A stretch of 64,000 nt of DNA from Flavobacteriales bacterium (GCA_016703105.1 JADJCS010000001.1:248001-312000), one strand, 5' to 3'. Shown: positions 43,100-52,377, numbered from the stretch's first letter. Notes: generated by a model not told the origin, from the sequence alone. Program-made: numbers and translations.

Positions 43100-44153
43100 T
43101 TATAGTTCCAGCAGGAAGGCGAGCGTGTCGACGCCGTCCGCATAGTCCTCTGGCCCCGGCTGCTGTGCTGTCCCGAAGGGGAGATAGGCGTGGCCAACTA
43201 TGCACTGGATCGAGTTCGCCTCGGCATCGAGTCGCGCCTTCAGTTCGAGGCCTTCAGAATAGCGCTCCACATAGAGCACCGAGACAGGACTCGCAAGCGC
43301 TGCGGTCTCCTTGACGATCAGGAACCCATTCTCCAGAAAAGGCTCGCGATCCAAGAGCCAAAGCGCCCGGTAGTAGTCGTAGTTATTGGCGTACTTGCCA
43401 TGCAGCACGATGTCCTTCCAAGGGAACAGCGCCCGGAAAACACGGTCGAGGTCGAAGTGCTGCGGGATGAAAAGCTTGCTCACATTGCGGCACCCCAGAC
43501 CGAAGTAACGGAACACATCTTCGCTCAGCGCGGCCAGTTCAGCATCGGTCTCCGACCCATCGAGTACCGACACGCTCACCCGGCTCTTGCGCACGATGCG
43601 TGGCACATGTGCGAAGTAGTGCTCGAAGTACCGCGCGGTGTTGTTGCTCCCCGTTGCGATCACAGCATCCACCGTTCCCAGGCGCCCCTCCACGAGTTCG
43701 ACCCGGGCATGCAATTCGGGTGAAAAACGCTGGAGCAACTCGACCACTCCGGCCGTAAGACCGGCGTCCTGCCTGGAGCATTTCACTCGAGCGCGATGTC
43801 CACTCAACAAAGTGCAGAGCAGATCATGGAAACCAACGAGCGGAACGTTCCCGGCGAGGATCCAAGCCGACGGTTCGCGGCGATCGGTCTTCGCCGAGTT
43901 TCGGGTAGGTGGCCAACCAGTGATCCATCCGCTCGGCATCGAGCAAATGTGCCAGGCCGAGGAGGGCGTGGCGTACTTCTCCTTCCGTGTACCAGCCGTT
44001 CAGGTGGTGCGCACCGGCGATCGTCCGGTCGAACTGGAGGTATTCCGCCTCGTTCAGCCCGCAAGCGTGCCCTGGCCACGGAGCCTTTGAACCGAACAGC
44101 GCCAACACGCGGCCCAATTGCACGAACGTGCTAGTGCGATCCTTCAGGTCCAT
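43100..44153 (-). pseudogene. Acyl-CoA reductase, LuxC family, frameshifted
   Basis: From ATG 44153 (MDLKDRTSTFVQLGRVL) to the stop at 43100. The LuxC block is visible across the break: KLGEDRSPRTVGL in one frame, then ILAGNVPLVGFHDLL in the next, then VDAVIATGSNNTARYFEHYF and RNVSKLFIP. One base too many at 43862-43863 explains the shift; without it the protein is about 350 residues. It reduces long-chain acyl-CoA to aldehyde with NADPH. It lies divergently beside a dicluster ferredoxin, a common arrangement in Bacteroidota. The LuxC catalytic Cys is probably in FGLGCRNVSK. Confidence 0.85.
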
Positions 44154-44199
44154 CGGCTGCTGCGTGGACCACGTTCCTATACCAGCCTTGGTCACGGTC

Positions 44200-44207
44200 T
44201 ATATTTG
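44200..44207 (+). promoter_or_regulatory. -7 box of the ferredoxin gene
   Basis: TATATTTG, followed by CGGCCG, 41 bases before the ferredoxin ATG. No TTG at consensus spacing. Confidence 0.45.
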
Positions 44208-44247
44208 CGGCCGTCTTTCGAAGGCGGACAAAAGTAGCCCACGCACC

Positions 44248-44595
44248 ATGGCCATCACGATCACGGAGGAATGCATCAACTGCGGTGCGTGCGAACCGGA
44301 ATGTCCGAACAACGCCATTTACGAAGGCGGTGCGGAGTGGCGTTTGGCCGACGGGACGAATTTGCACGGCCCACAGACCACGCCGACCGGCAACAGCTAC
44401 GATGCGGATGCCGCCAACACTCCGAAGGCAATGGATGTCTACTTCATTGTGAGCGACAAGTGTACCGAGTGCCAGGGGTTCCATGATGAGCCCCAATGCG
44501 CCGCGGTCTGTCCCGTGGATTGCTGTGTGGACGATCCCGATCACCGGGAAACGAAGGAGCAGCTCCTGGCCAAGAAGGAGTTCATGCACCTGTGA
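44248..44595 (+). CDS. 4Fe-4S dicluster ferredoxin
   Basis: 115 residues from ATG 44248. Two 4Fe-4S sites: CINCGACEPECPN at the N-terminus and CTECQGFHDEPQCAAVCPVDCC near the C-terminus, where a seven-residue insertion widens the second motif, as in YfhL-type ferredoxins. It carries low-potential electrons in the cytoplasm. It starts the stretch leading to serC and is divergent from the acyl-CoA reductase gene. Confidence 0.93.
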   Translation: MAITITEECINCGACEPECPNNAIYEGGAEWRLADGTNLHGPQTTPTGNSYDADAANTPKAMDVYFIVSDKCTECQGFHDEPQCAAVCPVDCCVDDPDHRETKEQLLAKKEFMHL

Positions 44596-44637
44596 TCCAT
44601 CTGGAGTAATTCGGCTGGTCCTTTCGGCGTTCGTGCC

Positions 44638-45537
44638 ATGATGCGCATCTGCCTCCTTCTGTTCGTTGTCGGCCTGGCATTTCCGGCCAGCGCGCAGGAT
44701 GCGCTTGGTTCGGATGGCGGCAACGCCACGCTCACTGCGCACCTGGGGGTTCTAGCGAAGGCGACGTCCCCGGCACAACAGGACAGCGCCAGTGGGCGGG
44801 TGAAGACCACTTTGCGCAAGATGCTGGAGGCGGATGATGCCTTCACGCACACGTTCGCTGGGGTGCCAATGAGCCGCATTGACGCAGCGGACAACAAGTT
44901 CCGCCTGTTCACTTGGAACCTGCCCCGGCCGGATGGTAGCCATAGGTTCGAGGGTATGCTCCTCGTGCAGGACAAGAAGCGCCGCGTGGTCTACGAACTG
45001 CGGGATATGACCGAGAAGATCACGAGTCCCGAAGTGCCGGAGCTGGGGCCGGATAATTGGTACGGGGCGCTCTACTACGATGCGGTGGTGGTAACTAAGG
45101 GTGGCAAGACCTACTACACGCTGCTAGGCTGGAAGGGTTTCAGCCGGACCGAGACGCGTAAAGTGATCGAAGTACTGAGCTTCCGTGGCTCGGAGCCCCG
45201 GTTCGGCGCCGGGCTTTTCGCAACGTCGCCTCCGGTCGATGCGCCTTCACGCCCCACGAGCAGCAAGATCAAGCCGAACCGTCGGGTATTCGGGTATTCG
45301 TTCCAAGCGAGCATGAGCCTGAAGCTGGATCCAAGCGAACAACGCATCGTGTTCGACCATCTGAGCCCCACCAAGCCCGAGCTCGCCGGGCAACCGGCCT
45401 TCAATGGTCCGGACCTGAGCTACGATGCCTATCGCTGGGAAAAGGGCCAATGGCTCTTCCAGCGCGATGTGGACGCCCGCGATCTGGATATGACCAAGCC
45501 TTGGAACGCGCCGCCTAAGGACCGATCCAAGTTCTAA
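44638..45537 (+). CDS. Secreted hypothetical protein
   Basis: 299 residues, signal peptide about 1-19 (FPASAQ). No known domain. Beta-rich with MLLVQDKKRRVVYELRDMTEK and YYDAVVVTKGGKTYYTLLGWKG, which resembles lipocalin-like or calycin strands, and a basic linker (SSKIKPNRRVFGYS). It is inserted, with the next gene, between the ferredoxin and serC, which are usually close neighbours. Function unknown. Confidence 0.7.
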   Translation: MMRICLLLFVVGLAFPASAQDALGSDGGNATLTAHLGVLAKATSPAQQDSASGRVKTTLRKMLEADDAFTHTFAGVPMSRIDAADNKFRLFTWNLPRPDGSHRFEGMLLVQDKKRRVVYELRDMTEKITSPEVPELGPDNWYGALYYDAVVVTKGGKTYYTLLGWKGFSRTETRKVIEVLSFRGSEPRFGAGLFATSPPVDAPSRPTSSKIKPNRRVFGYSFQASMSLKLDPSEQRIVFDHLSPTKPELAGQPAFNGPDLSYDAYRWEKGQWLFQRDVDARDLDMTKPWNAPPKDRSKF

Positions 45538-45565
45538 CCCGGCGGGGCGCTACCTTTCCCAAAGG

Positions 45566-47113
45566 ATGCGCCACCTCCACCTAGCTGCCATCGCGTGCCT
45601 TGGGGCCTTAGCGCCTTGTGGTGCGCAGGATCCCGTATGGAGCCCCGACGTGGCCAACATCATCTATGACCATTGCGCTTCGTGCCACCACCAGGGCGGG
45701 ATCGGTCCCTTTAGCTTGATGAGCAATGCCGACGTGGTGGCGAACGGGATCGTGGTCGCCGAAGCCGTGCAAACCAGGCACATGCCGCCGTGGCCCGCCG
45801 ATCCCGACTACCGGCACTTCGCGCACGAGAACGTGTTGACGCAGGGTGAGATCGACGCCGTGGTGGATTGGGTGAATTTCGGCGCGCCGTTCGGTGATCC
45901 GTTGCTGGAGCCCGATCCTCCGGAATTCCTGCCGGGCGGCTCGTTGCTCGATACCATCGACTTCCAAGTGGCCATTCCGCCATACACCCTGCAGTACAAC
46001 ACGGACGAGTACCGCTGGTTCGTGATCGAGAACCCCTTTCCCACCACCGTCTATGTGAACGCGATCGAGGTCTTCTCCGGGCTGGATGCCGTTGTACACC
46101 ACGCTGACATCTCCTACGACAACACAGGGGCCTCTCTCGCCAACGACCTGCTGGACCCATTGCCGGGTTTCAATGGCAACACCGGATCACCCACCTACAG
46201 TTTCTACATGAACGCATGGCAACCGGGTGGTAACGTTGTGCGCTATCCACCGCAATGGGGGATCGCGGTACCGCCCAACGCGGACTTCGTGATCGAGATA
46301 CACTATGGCCCCGGTGCCCAAGGCCTCGTCGATTCCACGGTAATGAACCTGGAGTTCGTGACCGGTGGTGGCGTAAGGCCGGTGAGCGTGGGATGGCTGC
46401 TGAACACAGGCAACATGACGGATGGCCCCTTGGAGATCCCGGCCAACACCGTGCAGACCTTCCACCAGGAACGGACAGTGACCGCGAACACCTCCTTCGT
46501 GTCCATCTGCCCGCACATGCACCATGTGGGTGTGTCCTACAAGGTTTGGTTCGAATATGCAGGTGATACTGTTCCGCTGATCGATATCCCACAATGGGAC
46601 TTCCACTGGCAGCGCTACTACACTTTCCAACAAGTGCAGGTGATACCGCCCGGGGCGGTTATCAAGAGCGAGGCCGTGTACGACAACACGATCTTTAATC
46701 CCGACAACCCGCACAACCCGCCGCAGAACATGTACAGCGGGAGTACCACGGACAGTGAGATGTTCCTGAGCTATTTCATCTGGGCCAACTACCAACCGGG
46801 CGATGAGGATATCGTGATGGATAGCACCCTGCTCGTGACCACCCCTGAACAGATCCCCAGTGACGACGGGCTCACGGTATTCCCCAATCCGACGAACGGT
46901 ATGGTGTATCTCGCCCCCCCATCGGATATGATCGGACCTTCCCAACTGAACGTCTTGGACGCTGCTGGGCGGGTGGTGTTATCCAGCGCGCCGCGCGTAG
47001 CCGGTAATGAGCTTCTGCTACGCCAGGATCTGAGCAGCCTTCCTCCAGGCGTTTATATGCTTGAGTTCTGGAACGGCTCCAGGCGATGGACGCAGCGTGT
47101 AGTGCGTTGGTAA
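45566..47113 (+). CDS. T9SS-exported heme c and type II copper monooxygenase-like protein
   Basis: 515 residues. Signal peptide about 1-20; one heme c site CASCHH (Cys37, Cys40, His41) with HMPPWP downstream (Met73 as possible axial ligand). A two-domain region like peptidylglycine hydroxylase or dopamine beta-monooxygenase follows. His178/His179 (VVHHAD) and His246 (EIHYGP) fit the first copper; His317 and His319 (CPHMHH) and Met399 (SEMF) fit the second. Spacings 67, 71 and 82 resemble 64, 70 and 70 in rat PHM. A T9SS sorting domain ends the protein (LTVFPNPTNGMV). It is expected at the cell surface; substrate unknown. Confidence 0.82.
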   Translation: MRHLHLAAIACLGALAPCGAQDPVWSPDVANIIYDHCASCHHQGGIGPFSLMSNADVVANGIVVAEAVQTRHMPPWPADPDYRHFAHENVLTQGEIDAVVDWVNFGAPFGDPLLEPDPPEFLPGGSLLDTIDFQVAIPPYTLQYNTDEYRWFVIENPFPTTVYVNAIEVFSGLDAVVHHADISYDNTGASLANDLLDPLPGFNGNTGSPTYSFYMNAWQPGGNVVRYPPQWGIAVPPNADFVIEIHYGPGAQGLVDSTVMNLEFVTGGGVRPVSVGWLLNTGNMTDGPLEIPANTVQTFHQERTVTANTSFVSICPHMHHVGVSYKVWFEYAGDTVPLIDIPQWDFHWQRYYTFQQVQVIPPGAVIKSEAVYDNTIFNPDNPHNPPQNMYSGSTTDSEMFLSYFIWANYQPGDEDIVMDSTLLVTTPEQIPSDDGLTVFPNPTNGMVYLAPPSDMIGPSQLNVLDAAGRVVLSSAPRVAGNELLLRQDLSSLPPGVYMLEFWNGSRRWTQRVVRW

Positions 47114-47152
47114 CACAGCTGGTCGGCCCTGGAGGGTTCTTCGGAGCGGCCC

Positions 47153-47160
47153 TACCTTTG
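47153..47160 (+). promoter_or_regulatory. -7 box of serC
   Basis: TACCTTTG, a full match to TAnnTTTG, followed by CGCCG, 20 bases before the serC ATG. No TTG at consensus spacing. Confidence 0.45.
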
Positions 47161-47180
47161 CGCCGTCCAACGCGCAACGC

Positions 47181-48269
47181 ATGATCACCGCCGTCAAACC
47201 CAAGGTCCACAATTACAGCGCCGGGCCTTGCATCCTTCCTCAGGAAGTACTGGAACAAGCCGCTCAGGCGGTGCTCGATTTCGAAGGGAGCGGCCTGAGC
47301 ATCCTCGAGATCAGTCATCGGAGCAAGCCCTTCGAAGCGGTGATGGTGAAGGCCCAAAGCCTTGTGAAGGAATTGCTCAGCGCACCGGAGAATTACCAGG
47401 TGGTCTTTCTGGGTGGCGGTGCCAGTTTGGGGTTCCACATGGTGCCCCTGAACTACATGAAGATCGGCGGCAAAGCGGCCTATGCGAACACCGGTGAGTG
47501 GGCCAGCCGTGCGGTGAAGGAGAGCAAACTGGTCGGTGAGACCTTGGTGGTCGCCAGCAGCGAGGACAAGAACTTCAATTACATCCCCAAGGGGTTCACG
47601 ATCCCTGCCGACGCGGACTACTTCCACTTCACCAGCAACAACACCATTTTCGGTACGCAGTACAAACAGTTCCCCAAGAGCCCAGTGCCGCTGATCTGCG
47701 ACATGAGCAGCGACATCTTCAGTCGGCCGGTGAACGTGGCCGACTTCGCGCTCATTTATGGTGGTGCCCAGAAGAACATGGGACCGGCGGGTGCCACGGT
47801 GTACCTCATGGATCCCGAAAAGCTCGGCCATACGGGTCGTAAGCTCAGCCCCATGCTGGACTTGAAGAACCACGCCAGCAAGGAGAGTATGTACAACACG
47901 CCGCCGGTCTATGCCGTGTACGTGAGCATGCTCACCATGGAGTGGATGAAGAGAATGGGAGGTGTGGCCGCCATGGAAAAGCGAAATGCCGCCAAGGCCA
48001 AGCTCTTATATGATGCCATCGATCGCCTCCCTATCTTCAAAGGCACCACCGCTGTGGAGGACCGCAGTGTGATGAACCCCACGTTCGTGCTCGCCGATCC
48101 GGCGCTCGAACCCGCCTTCGATGCACTCTGGAAAGAAGCGAACATCAGCGGGATACGCGGCCACCGCAGTGTGGGGGGCTATCGCGCCAGCATGTACAAT
48201 GCGCTCTCGATCGAGAGCGTGCAAGTGCTCGTGGATGTGATGGAGGATTTCGCGAAAAAGAACGGTTGA
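47181..48269 (+). CDS. serC: Phosphoserine aminotransferase
   Basis: 362 residues, the usual SerC length. HNYSAGPCILPQEVLEQAA at the N-terminus, VVFLGGGASLGF and YGGAQKNMGPAG, where the Lys binds PLP, are all typical. It converts 3-phosphohydroxypyruvate and glutamate to phosphoserine. serA follows after four bases, so the two biosynthetic steps are in one operon. The phosphatase SerB is not in this window. Confidence 0.95.
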   Translation: MITAVKPKVHNYSAGPCILPQEVLEQAAQAVLDFEGSGLSILEISHRSKPFEAVMVKAQSLVKELLSAPENYQVVFLGGGASLGFHMVPLNYMKIGGKAAYANTGEWASRAVKESKLVGETLVVASSEDKNFNYIPKGFTIPADADYFHFTSNNTIFGTQYKQFPKSPVPLICDMSSDIFSRPVNVADFALIYGGAQKNMGPAGATVYLMDPEKLGHTGRKLSPMLDLKNHASKESMYNTPPVYAVYVSMLTMEWMKRMGGVAAMEKRNAAKAKLLYDAIDRLPIFKGTTAVEDRSVMNPTFVLADPALEPAFDALWKEANISGIRGHRSVGGYRASMYNALSIESVQVLVDVMEDFAKKNG

Positions 48270-48273
48270 CCCT

Positions 48274-49248
48274 ATGCGTGTACACGCCAACGACGGCCTA
48301 AGCGCCACCGCCAAGGAACGCCTCACCCAGGCAGGGTTCCAAGTCAGTACCGACCATGTACCACAGGACCTGCTAGCCCAGCGATTGAAGCAGGAGCGTG
48401 TGGACGTGCTGCTCGTGCGTAGCGCCACCCAGGCCCGCAAGGAGTTGATCGATGCCTGCCCGAACCTGAAGTTGATCGGTCGTGGCGGCGTGGGCATGGA
48501 TAATATCGATGTCGCCTATGCCAAGGAACGTGGTCTTTCCGTGATCAATACGCCCGCATCCTCTTCCATATCGGTGGCCGAGCTGGTGATGGCCCATCTC
48601 TTCGGAATGATGCGTGGCCTACCCCAGGCGAACCGTCGCATGCCGGTCGAAGGCCTCGATAACTTCAAGGATCTTAAGAAGGAATATGAGAAGGGCGGTG
48701 AGGTGCGTGGCCGCACATTGGGCGTCATTGGGTTCGGAAGGATCGGCCAGTGGACGGCGAAATATGCGCTGGGTTGCGGTATGCGGGTGATCTACGCGGA
48801 CCACCATTGCTCGCTGTCCTTGGTGGCTCTGCAGCTTGGGGACCATTTGGTCGACGTGCCAGTGGACAAAGTCGACATCGATGAACTGCTCCTGCGATCG
48901 GATGCGATCAGTTTGCACGTTCCTGCCCAGAAAGATGGACGCCCAGTGCTTGGCGCTGAAGAGCTGGCACGTGTCAAGCCAGGTGTGGTGATCGTGAACA
49001 CCGCTCGTGGCGGAAGCATCGACGAGGACGCCTTGATCGCGGCTTTGAACGACGGACGGGTGAAGGCGGCCGCCTTGGATGTCTTCGTGGGGGAACCCAA
49101 GCCTCGAGCCGACCTGCTGGTGCATCCGAAGCTGAGCCTGAGCCCGCATATCGGCGCGGCCACCGCCGAAGCCCAATGCCGGATCGGCGATGAGCTCGCC
49201 GATCTGATCATCGCCTTCCGCGCCAAAGTGACAGCGGATCAGGAATGA
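48274..49248 (+). CDS. serA: D-3-phosphoglycerate dehydrogenase (short form)
   Basis: 324 residues of the D-2-hydroxyacid dehydrogenase family. NAD-binding LGVIGFGRIGQWTAKYA, GRGGVGMDNIDVAYAK, INTARGG-type VNTARGGSIDE with the catalytic Arg region, and SPHIGAATAEAQ with the catalytic His are present. It lacks the C-terminal ACT regulatory domain, so feedback control by serine would need another route. Its place between serC and DUF1015 supports phosphoglycerate as substrate. Its end overlaps the DUF1015 start by ATGA. Confidence 0.92.
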   Translation: MRVHANDGLSATAKERLTQAGFQVSTDHVPQDLLAQRLKQERVDVLLVRSATQARKELIDACPNLKLIGRGGVGMDNIDVAYAKERGLSVINTPASSSISVAELVMAHLFGMMRGLPQANRRMPVEGLDNFKDLKKEYEKGGEVRGRTLGVIGFGRIGQWTAKYALGCGMRVIYADHHCSLSLVALQLGDHLVDVPVDKVDIDELLLRSDAISLHVPAQKDGRPVLGAEELARVKPGVVIVNTARGGSIDEDALIAALNDGRVKAAALDVFVGEPKPRADLLVHPKLSLSPHIGAATAEAQCRIGDELADLIIAFRAKVTADQE

Positions 49249-50471
49249 TCCGCCTGCGTCCTTTTCGCGCTTGGCGGCCGGTGCCGGACAAAGCGCACTT
49301 GGTGGCAAGCCGCAGTTATGTGAGTTATTCCGAGGAGAAGATGCGGGAGAAGCTTATCGGCAACCCTTACTCCTTCCTCCATGTTATCCACCCGGACCAC
49401 GGCAAGGACGAACACCTCAGCCGACAGCAGCGCTTCGGCAATGTGCGCCGGAAGTGGAACGAATTCGTGGGCCACGGCTGGTACCTCCGCGATAGTGAGC
49501 CCTGTATCGATCTCTACGAGCAAAGTCGGCAGGGTCTGCTCTCCCGTGGGATCGTCGCTTCCGTGAGCGTGGGCGATTATCGTGGCGGCAAGGTGAAGGT
49601 GCATGAACACACCCTCCAAGTACGTGAAGAGCTCTTCAAGGAGTATCTCCAAACCACTGGAATAAATGCCGAGCCCGTGCTTCTCGCGGCCCCGGGAGCC
49701 CAACCGTTCGATGAAGCGCTGCGTTCGGTATGGACCACACGGCCGATCTATGATTTCAGTACCACGGACATGGTGCGCCACCGCGTGTGGGCGATCAGCG
49801 ATCCCGTTGTCATCCGCGCCGTTGAGGCGGAGTTCAAGGAGATCCCTGCCCTGTACATCGCCGACGGCCATCACCGCTTGGCGAGCAGCGCGAGACTGGC
49901 CGAGAGTTCGGGCGCTTTCGCGGAGGACCCCAAGGCCTGGTGCCTGGCTTTCATCGTGCCCCAGGAGCATCTCCATATCCGGAACTTCGATCGAGCGGTG
50001 ACCTCCTTGGGCGGCATGGATACCGATGAATTCCTGGAAGCCCTCTCCAGGGTGGGTCGATTGTACCCGCTCGGTGAGATGCCATCCGACCCGCCGGCCA
50101 GCGGATGCGTACAGGTCTGCTCGCGCAAAGGCTGGTACACCTTGGAATTGCCGCGTCCGGGGGGGGATGTATCCCCGTCGGACCGGCTGGATGCTTCGGT
50201 ATTGAGCGATGCCGTTCTGGATCCGGTGCTCGGTATCCATGATCTGCGCACGGACCCCCATGTGAAGTTCGTGCCGGGTACCCTTGGACCACGTGAGTTG
50301 GAACGCATGGTGAAGGCCGGCGAAGCCGCAGCGGCCTTCCACCTCCGCCCCGTGAGCTTTGCCGAAATGAAGGGGGTTGCCGATGGTGGGTGCTGCATGC
50401 CGCCCAAGAGCACCTATATCGAACCGAAACTGCGCAGCGGTTTGCTGATCTATTCACTGGAGGAAGCCTGA
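49245..50471 (+). CDS. DUF1015 protein of the serine cluster
   Basis: 408 residues, the usual DUF1015 size. LRPFRAWRPVPDKAHLVASRSY at the start, NPYSFLHVIHPDHG, YDFSTTDMVRHRVWAI, and IADGHHRLASSARL near residue 205. The Gly-His-His-Arg element resembles the phosphate- and nucleotide-binding loop of ParB/sulfiredoxin-fold enzymes, some of which are serine kinases. Its fixed linkage with serC and serA in Bacteroidota suggests a serine or phosphoserine reaction. Function is not proven. It overlaps serA and yggS ends, so it is translationally coupled. Confidence 0.85.
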   Translation: MIRLRPFRAWRPVPDKAHLVASRSYVSYSEEKMREKLIGNPYSFLHVIHPDHGKDEHLSRQQRFGNVRRKWNEFVGHGWYLRDSEPCIDLYEQSRQGLLSRGIVASVSVGDYRGGKVKVHEHTLQVREELFKEYLQTTGINAEPVLLAAPGAQPFDEALRSVWTTRPIYDFSTTDMVRHRVWAISDPVVIRAVEAEFKEIPALYIADGHHRLASSARLAESSGAFAEDPKAWCLAFIVPQEHLHIRNFDRAVTSLGGMDTDEFLEALSRVGRLYPLGEMPSDPPASGCVQVCSRKGWYTLELPRPGGDVSPSDRLDASVLSDAVLDPVLGIHDLRTDPHVKFVPGTLGPRELERMVKAGEAAAAFHLRPVSFAEMKGVADGGCCMPPKSTYIEPKLRSGLLIYSLEEA

Positions 50472-51148
50472 TGGATCCGATCGCCCTCGCACGCAACTAC
50501 GCGGCGGTGAAGGCGTCGCTCCCGCTGCACATTTCCCTCGTTGCCGTGAGCAAGACGCGCACCGTGGAAGAGATCCAGGCGCTTTATGATCTAGGGCATC
50601 GCGACTTCGGCGAGAATTATCCGCAGGAGCTGAAGGAGAAGCAACCCCTATTGCCGGGCGACATCCGCTGGCACTTCATCGGGCACCTCCAACGGAACAA
50701 GGTCAAGTACATCCTGCCATTCGTCCACTTGGTGCATAGCGTGGACAGCGAGAGCCTTCTGGATGAATTACAGAAGCGCGCATCAACGCTGGGTCGGACC
50801 TTGGACATCCTGCTCCAGGTGCATATCGCCCAGGAGGAGACGAAACACGGCTTCTCTCCCGGGGAGTTGGAGGATCTGCTGACACGGTGGGAGCTTGTGC
50901 AACGCGACCACATTCGGGTCCGCGGGTTGATGGGGATGGCCTCGCTCACGGAGGATCAAAACCGGATCCGTTCGGAGATGGATGGATTGTTCACCATTTT
51001 CCGAACGGTGCGGGAAAAGGGAACCTTCGACCCCGTAACGTTCTCGATCCTGAGCATGGGCATGAGCGGCGACGTGGAAGTCGCGGTGGCTGCGGGGAGT
51101 ACCTTGGTTCGCATCGGTACCGCCATTTTCGGTGCTCGTCGTGGATAA
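50471..51148 (+). CDS. YggS-family PLP homeostasis protein
   Basis: 225 residues from ATG 50471, which overlaps the DUF1015 stop as TGATG. PLP lysine at about 28 (LVAVSKTRT), GHRDFGENYPQELKEK, WHFIGHLQRNK and MSMGMSGDVEVA are the standard landmarks. The protein binds PLP without a known catalytic activity and buffers vitamin B6 and amino acid pools. Its operon with the PLP enzyme SerC fits that role. Confidence 0.93.
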   Translation: MDPIALARNYAAVKASLPLHISLVAVSKTRTVEEIQALYDLGHRDFGENYPQELKEKQPLLPGDIRWHFIGHLQRNKVKYILPFVHLVHSVDSESLLDELQKRASTLGRTLDILLQVHIAQEETKHGFSPGELEDLLTRWELVQRDHIRVRGLMGMASLTEDQNRIRSEMDGLFTIFRTVREKGTFDPVTFSILSMGMSGDVEVAVAAGSTLVRIGTAIFGARRG

Positions 51149-51224
51149 GCGCGTCCTTATCGCAGGCAACCCCTTCCCTTCCCCCCGTCTTCCTTTATAT
51201 CTTCGGGACCTGCTCCAGACCGGC

Positions 51225-52247
51225 ATGATACGATCTGCTACGCTCTTTGTGGGTTCCTTGTTGTTCGCGGTCGCTACTAGCGGCCAACGCAACGTGGAGA
51301 TCGGCCTGGCACAGGGGGTTACCACCTACTTCGGCGACTTGGGCAACGAGGAAGGGGCGATCCAATGGGGCAGCATCCGGCCCGGCATGGCCGTCACCTT
51401 CCGCGATTTTCTTACCAACCGGAAGCGCTACATCACCCGCGCGGTGACCATGGAGGGACGGTTCAGCTGGCACCGTATCGGTTACAACGAAGCGGATCCC
51501 GTGGGCGGGTTGAGTGGCATGGACCTCCGTAATTATCGCCGTGGGCTCAACTTCCGCACCGATCTGTACGGACTTAGTGTACACGCCGTGCTGAACGCCT
51601 ACCGCGAGCCTTATCAGCCGCTCTTCAAGCAGAAGTTCTTCGCCTATTTCTACATCGGCCTCGGCGTCTTCTATGGTCGCCCGAAGGCCGATCTCTTCCG
51701 TGGCGAGGTGGACCCCGCCAACCGGTACTACTTCTGGGAGGATGGAACTGTGCGGAACGCGCCTCGTGGAACGCCCGAGAGCGACGCAGCTGTCATCGAA
51801 CAGGATGGTAAGCCGGAGACCGACCTTTTCAGTTGGATCACCGAAGGAAGCACCGCTGCAGGGGAAGGCACCGTGATCGATCGCTTGAGCCCCTGGCATA
51901 TCGGCATACCTATGGGTATGGGTGTGCGCTACATGGTCACGCGGAAACTGTCGATCGGAATGGAGTTCTCTTACTACTCCTTCTTTACGGACCAGTTGGA
52001 TGGCGTGAGCGACCGGTATGCCTCTTACACGGAACTCGAGGATGTGTACTCCGGTGATGTGCGTGCCGAAGAGCTGGCGCGCTACATCAGCGACCCGACC
52101 GGTTGGGGTACCACTGGGGAGATCGATGATCCGCGCACGAGCGTTCGTGGCAATCCCGCTCTGCCCGACGGTTTCAGCTACCTGAACTTGGAAGTGAGCT
52201 ACAAATTCAAGCGCGGTCCCGGGCGCAGCAGCTTCATTACGTTCTGA
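51225..52247 (+). CDS. Outer membrane beta-barrel protein (DUF6089-like)
   Basis: 340 residues from ATG 51225; signal peptide about 1-20. The mature protein alternates amphipathic strands with aromatic belts (NVEIGLAQGVTTYFGDLGN, FFAYFYIGLGVFYGRP, SIGMEFSYYSFFTDQLDGVSDRY) and ends in a C-terminal strand FKRGPGRSSFITF. It resembles the DUF6089/PorG-like small barrels of Bacteroidota, some of which belong to the T9SS. That match is by pattern only. Confidence 0.78.
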   Translation: MIRSATLFVGSLLFAVATSGQRNVEIGLAQGVTTYFGDLGNEEGAIQWGSIRPGMAVTFRDFLTNRKRYITRAVTMEGRFSWHRIGYNEADPVGGLSGMDLRNYRRGLNFRTDLYGLSVHAVLNAYREPYQPLFKQKFFAYFYIGLGVFYGRPKADLFRGEVDPANRYYFWEDGTVRNAPRGTPESDAAVIEQDGKPETDLFSWITEGSTAAGEGTVIDRLSPWHIGIPMGMGVRYMVTRKLSIGMEFSYYSFFTDQLDGVSDRYASYTELEDVYSGDVRAEELARYISDPTGWGTTGEIDDPRTSVRGNPALPDGFSYLNLEVSYKFKRGPGRSSFITF

Positions 52248-52270
52248 CCGCCATAACCTGTCCCCTACCG

Positions 52271-52298
52271 ACGAACGGCTCCGCAGGGAGCCGTTCGT
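52271..52298 (+). terminator. Hairpin after the beta-barrel gene
   Basis: A perfect 12-bp stem (52271-52282 with 52287-52298) with loop GCAG, 23 bases after the stop. There is no T-run, so termination efficiency is uncertain. Confidence 0.55.
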
Positions 52299-52377
52299 GT
52301 TCAACACCACTTATGGAGCCTGGTCGCTGACGATGATCACTTGTCAATGACACAACTGTCCCGACCTTCGCGCCAGA

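Noticed and set aside
49239..50342. A 367-residue open frame antisense to DUF1015
   Set aside because: Shadow of a well-supported gene; no start context and no recognisable domain.
51195..52310. A long minus-strand open frame over the beta-barrel gene
   Set aside because: The plus strand has a signal peptide and beta-strand periodicity; the minus reading has neither.
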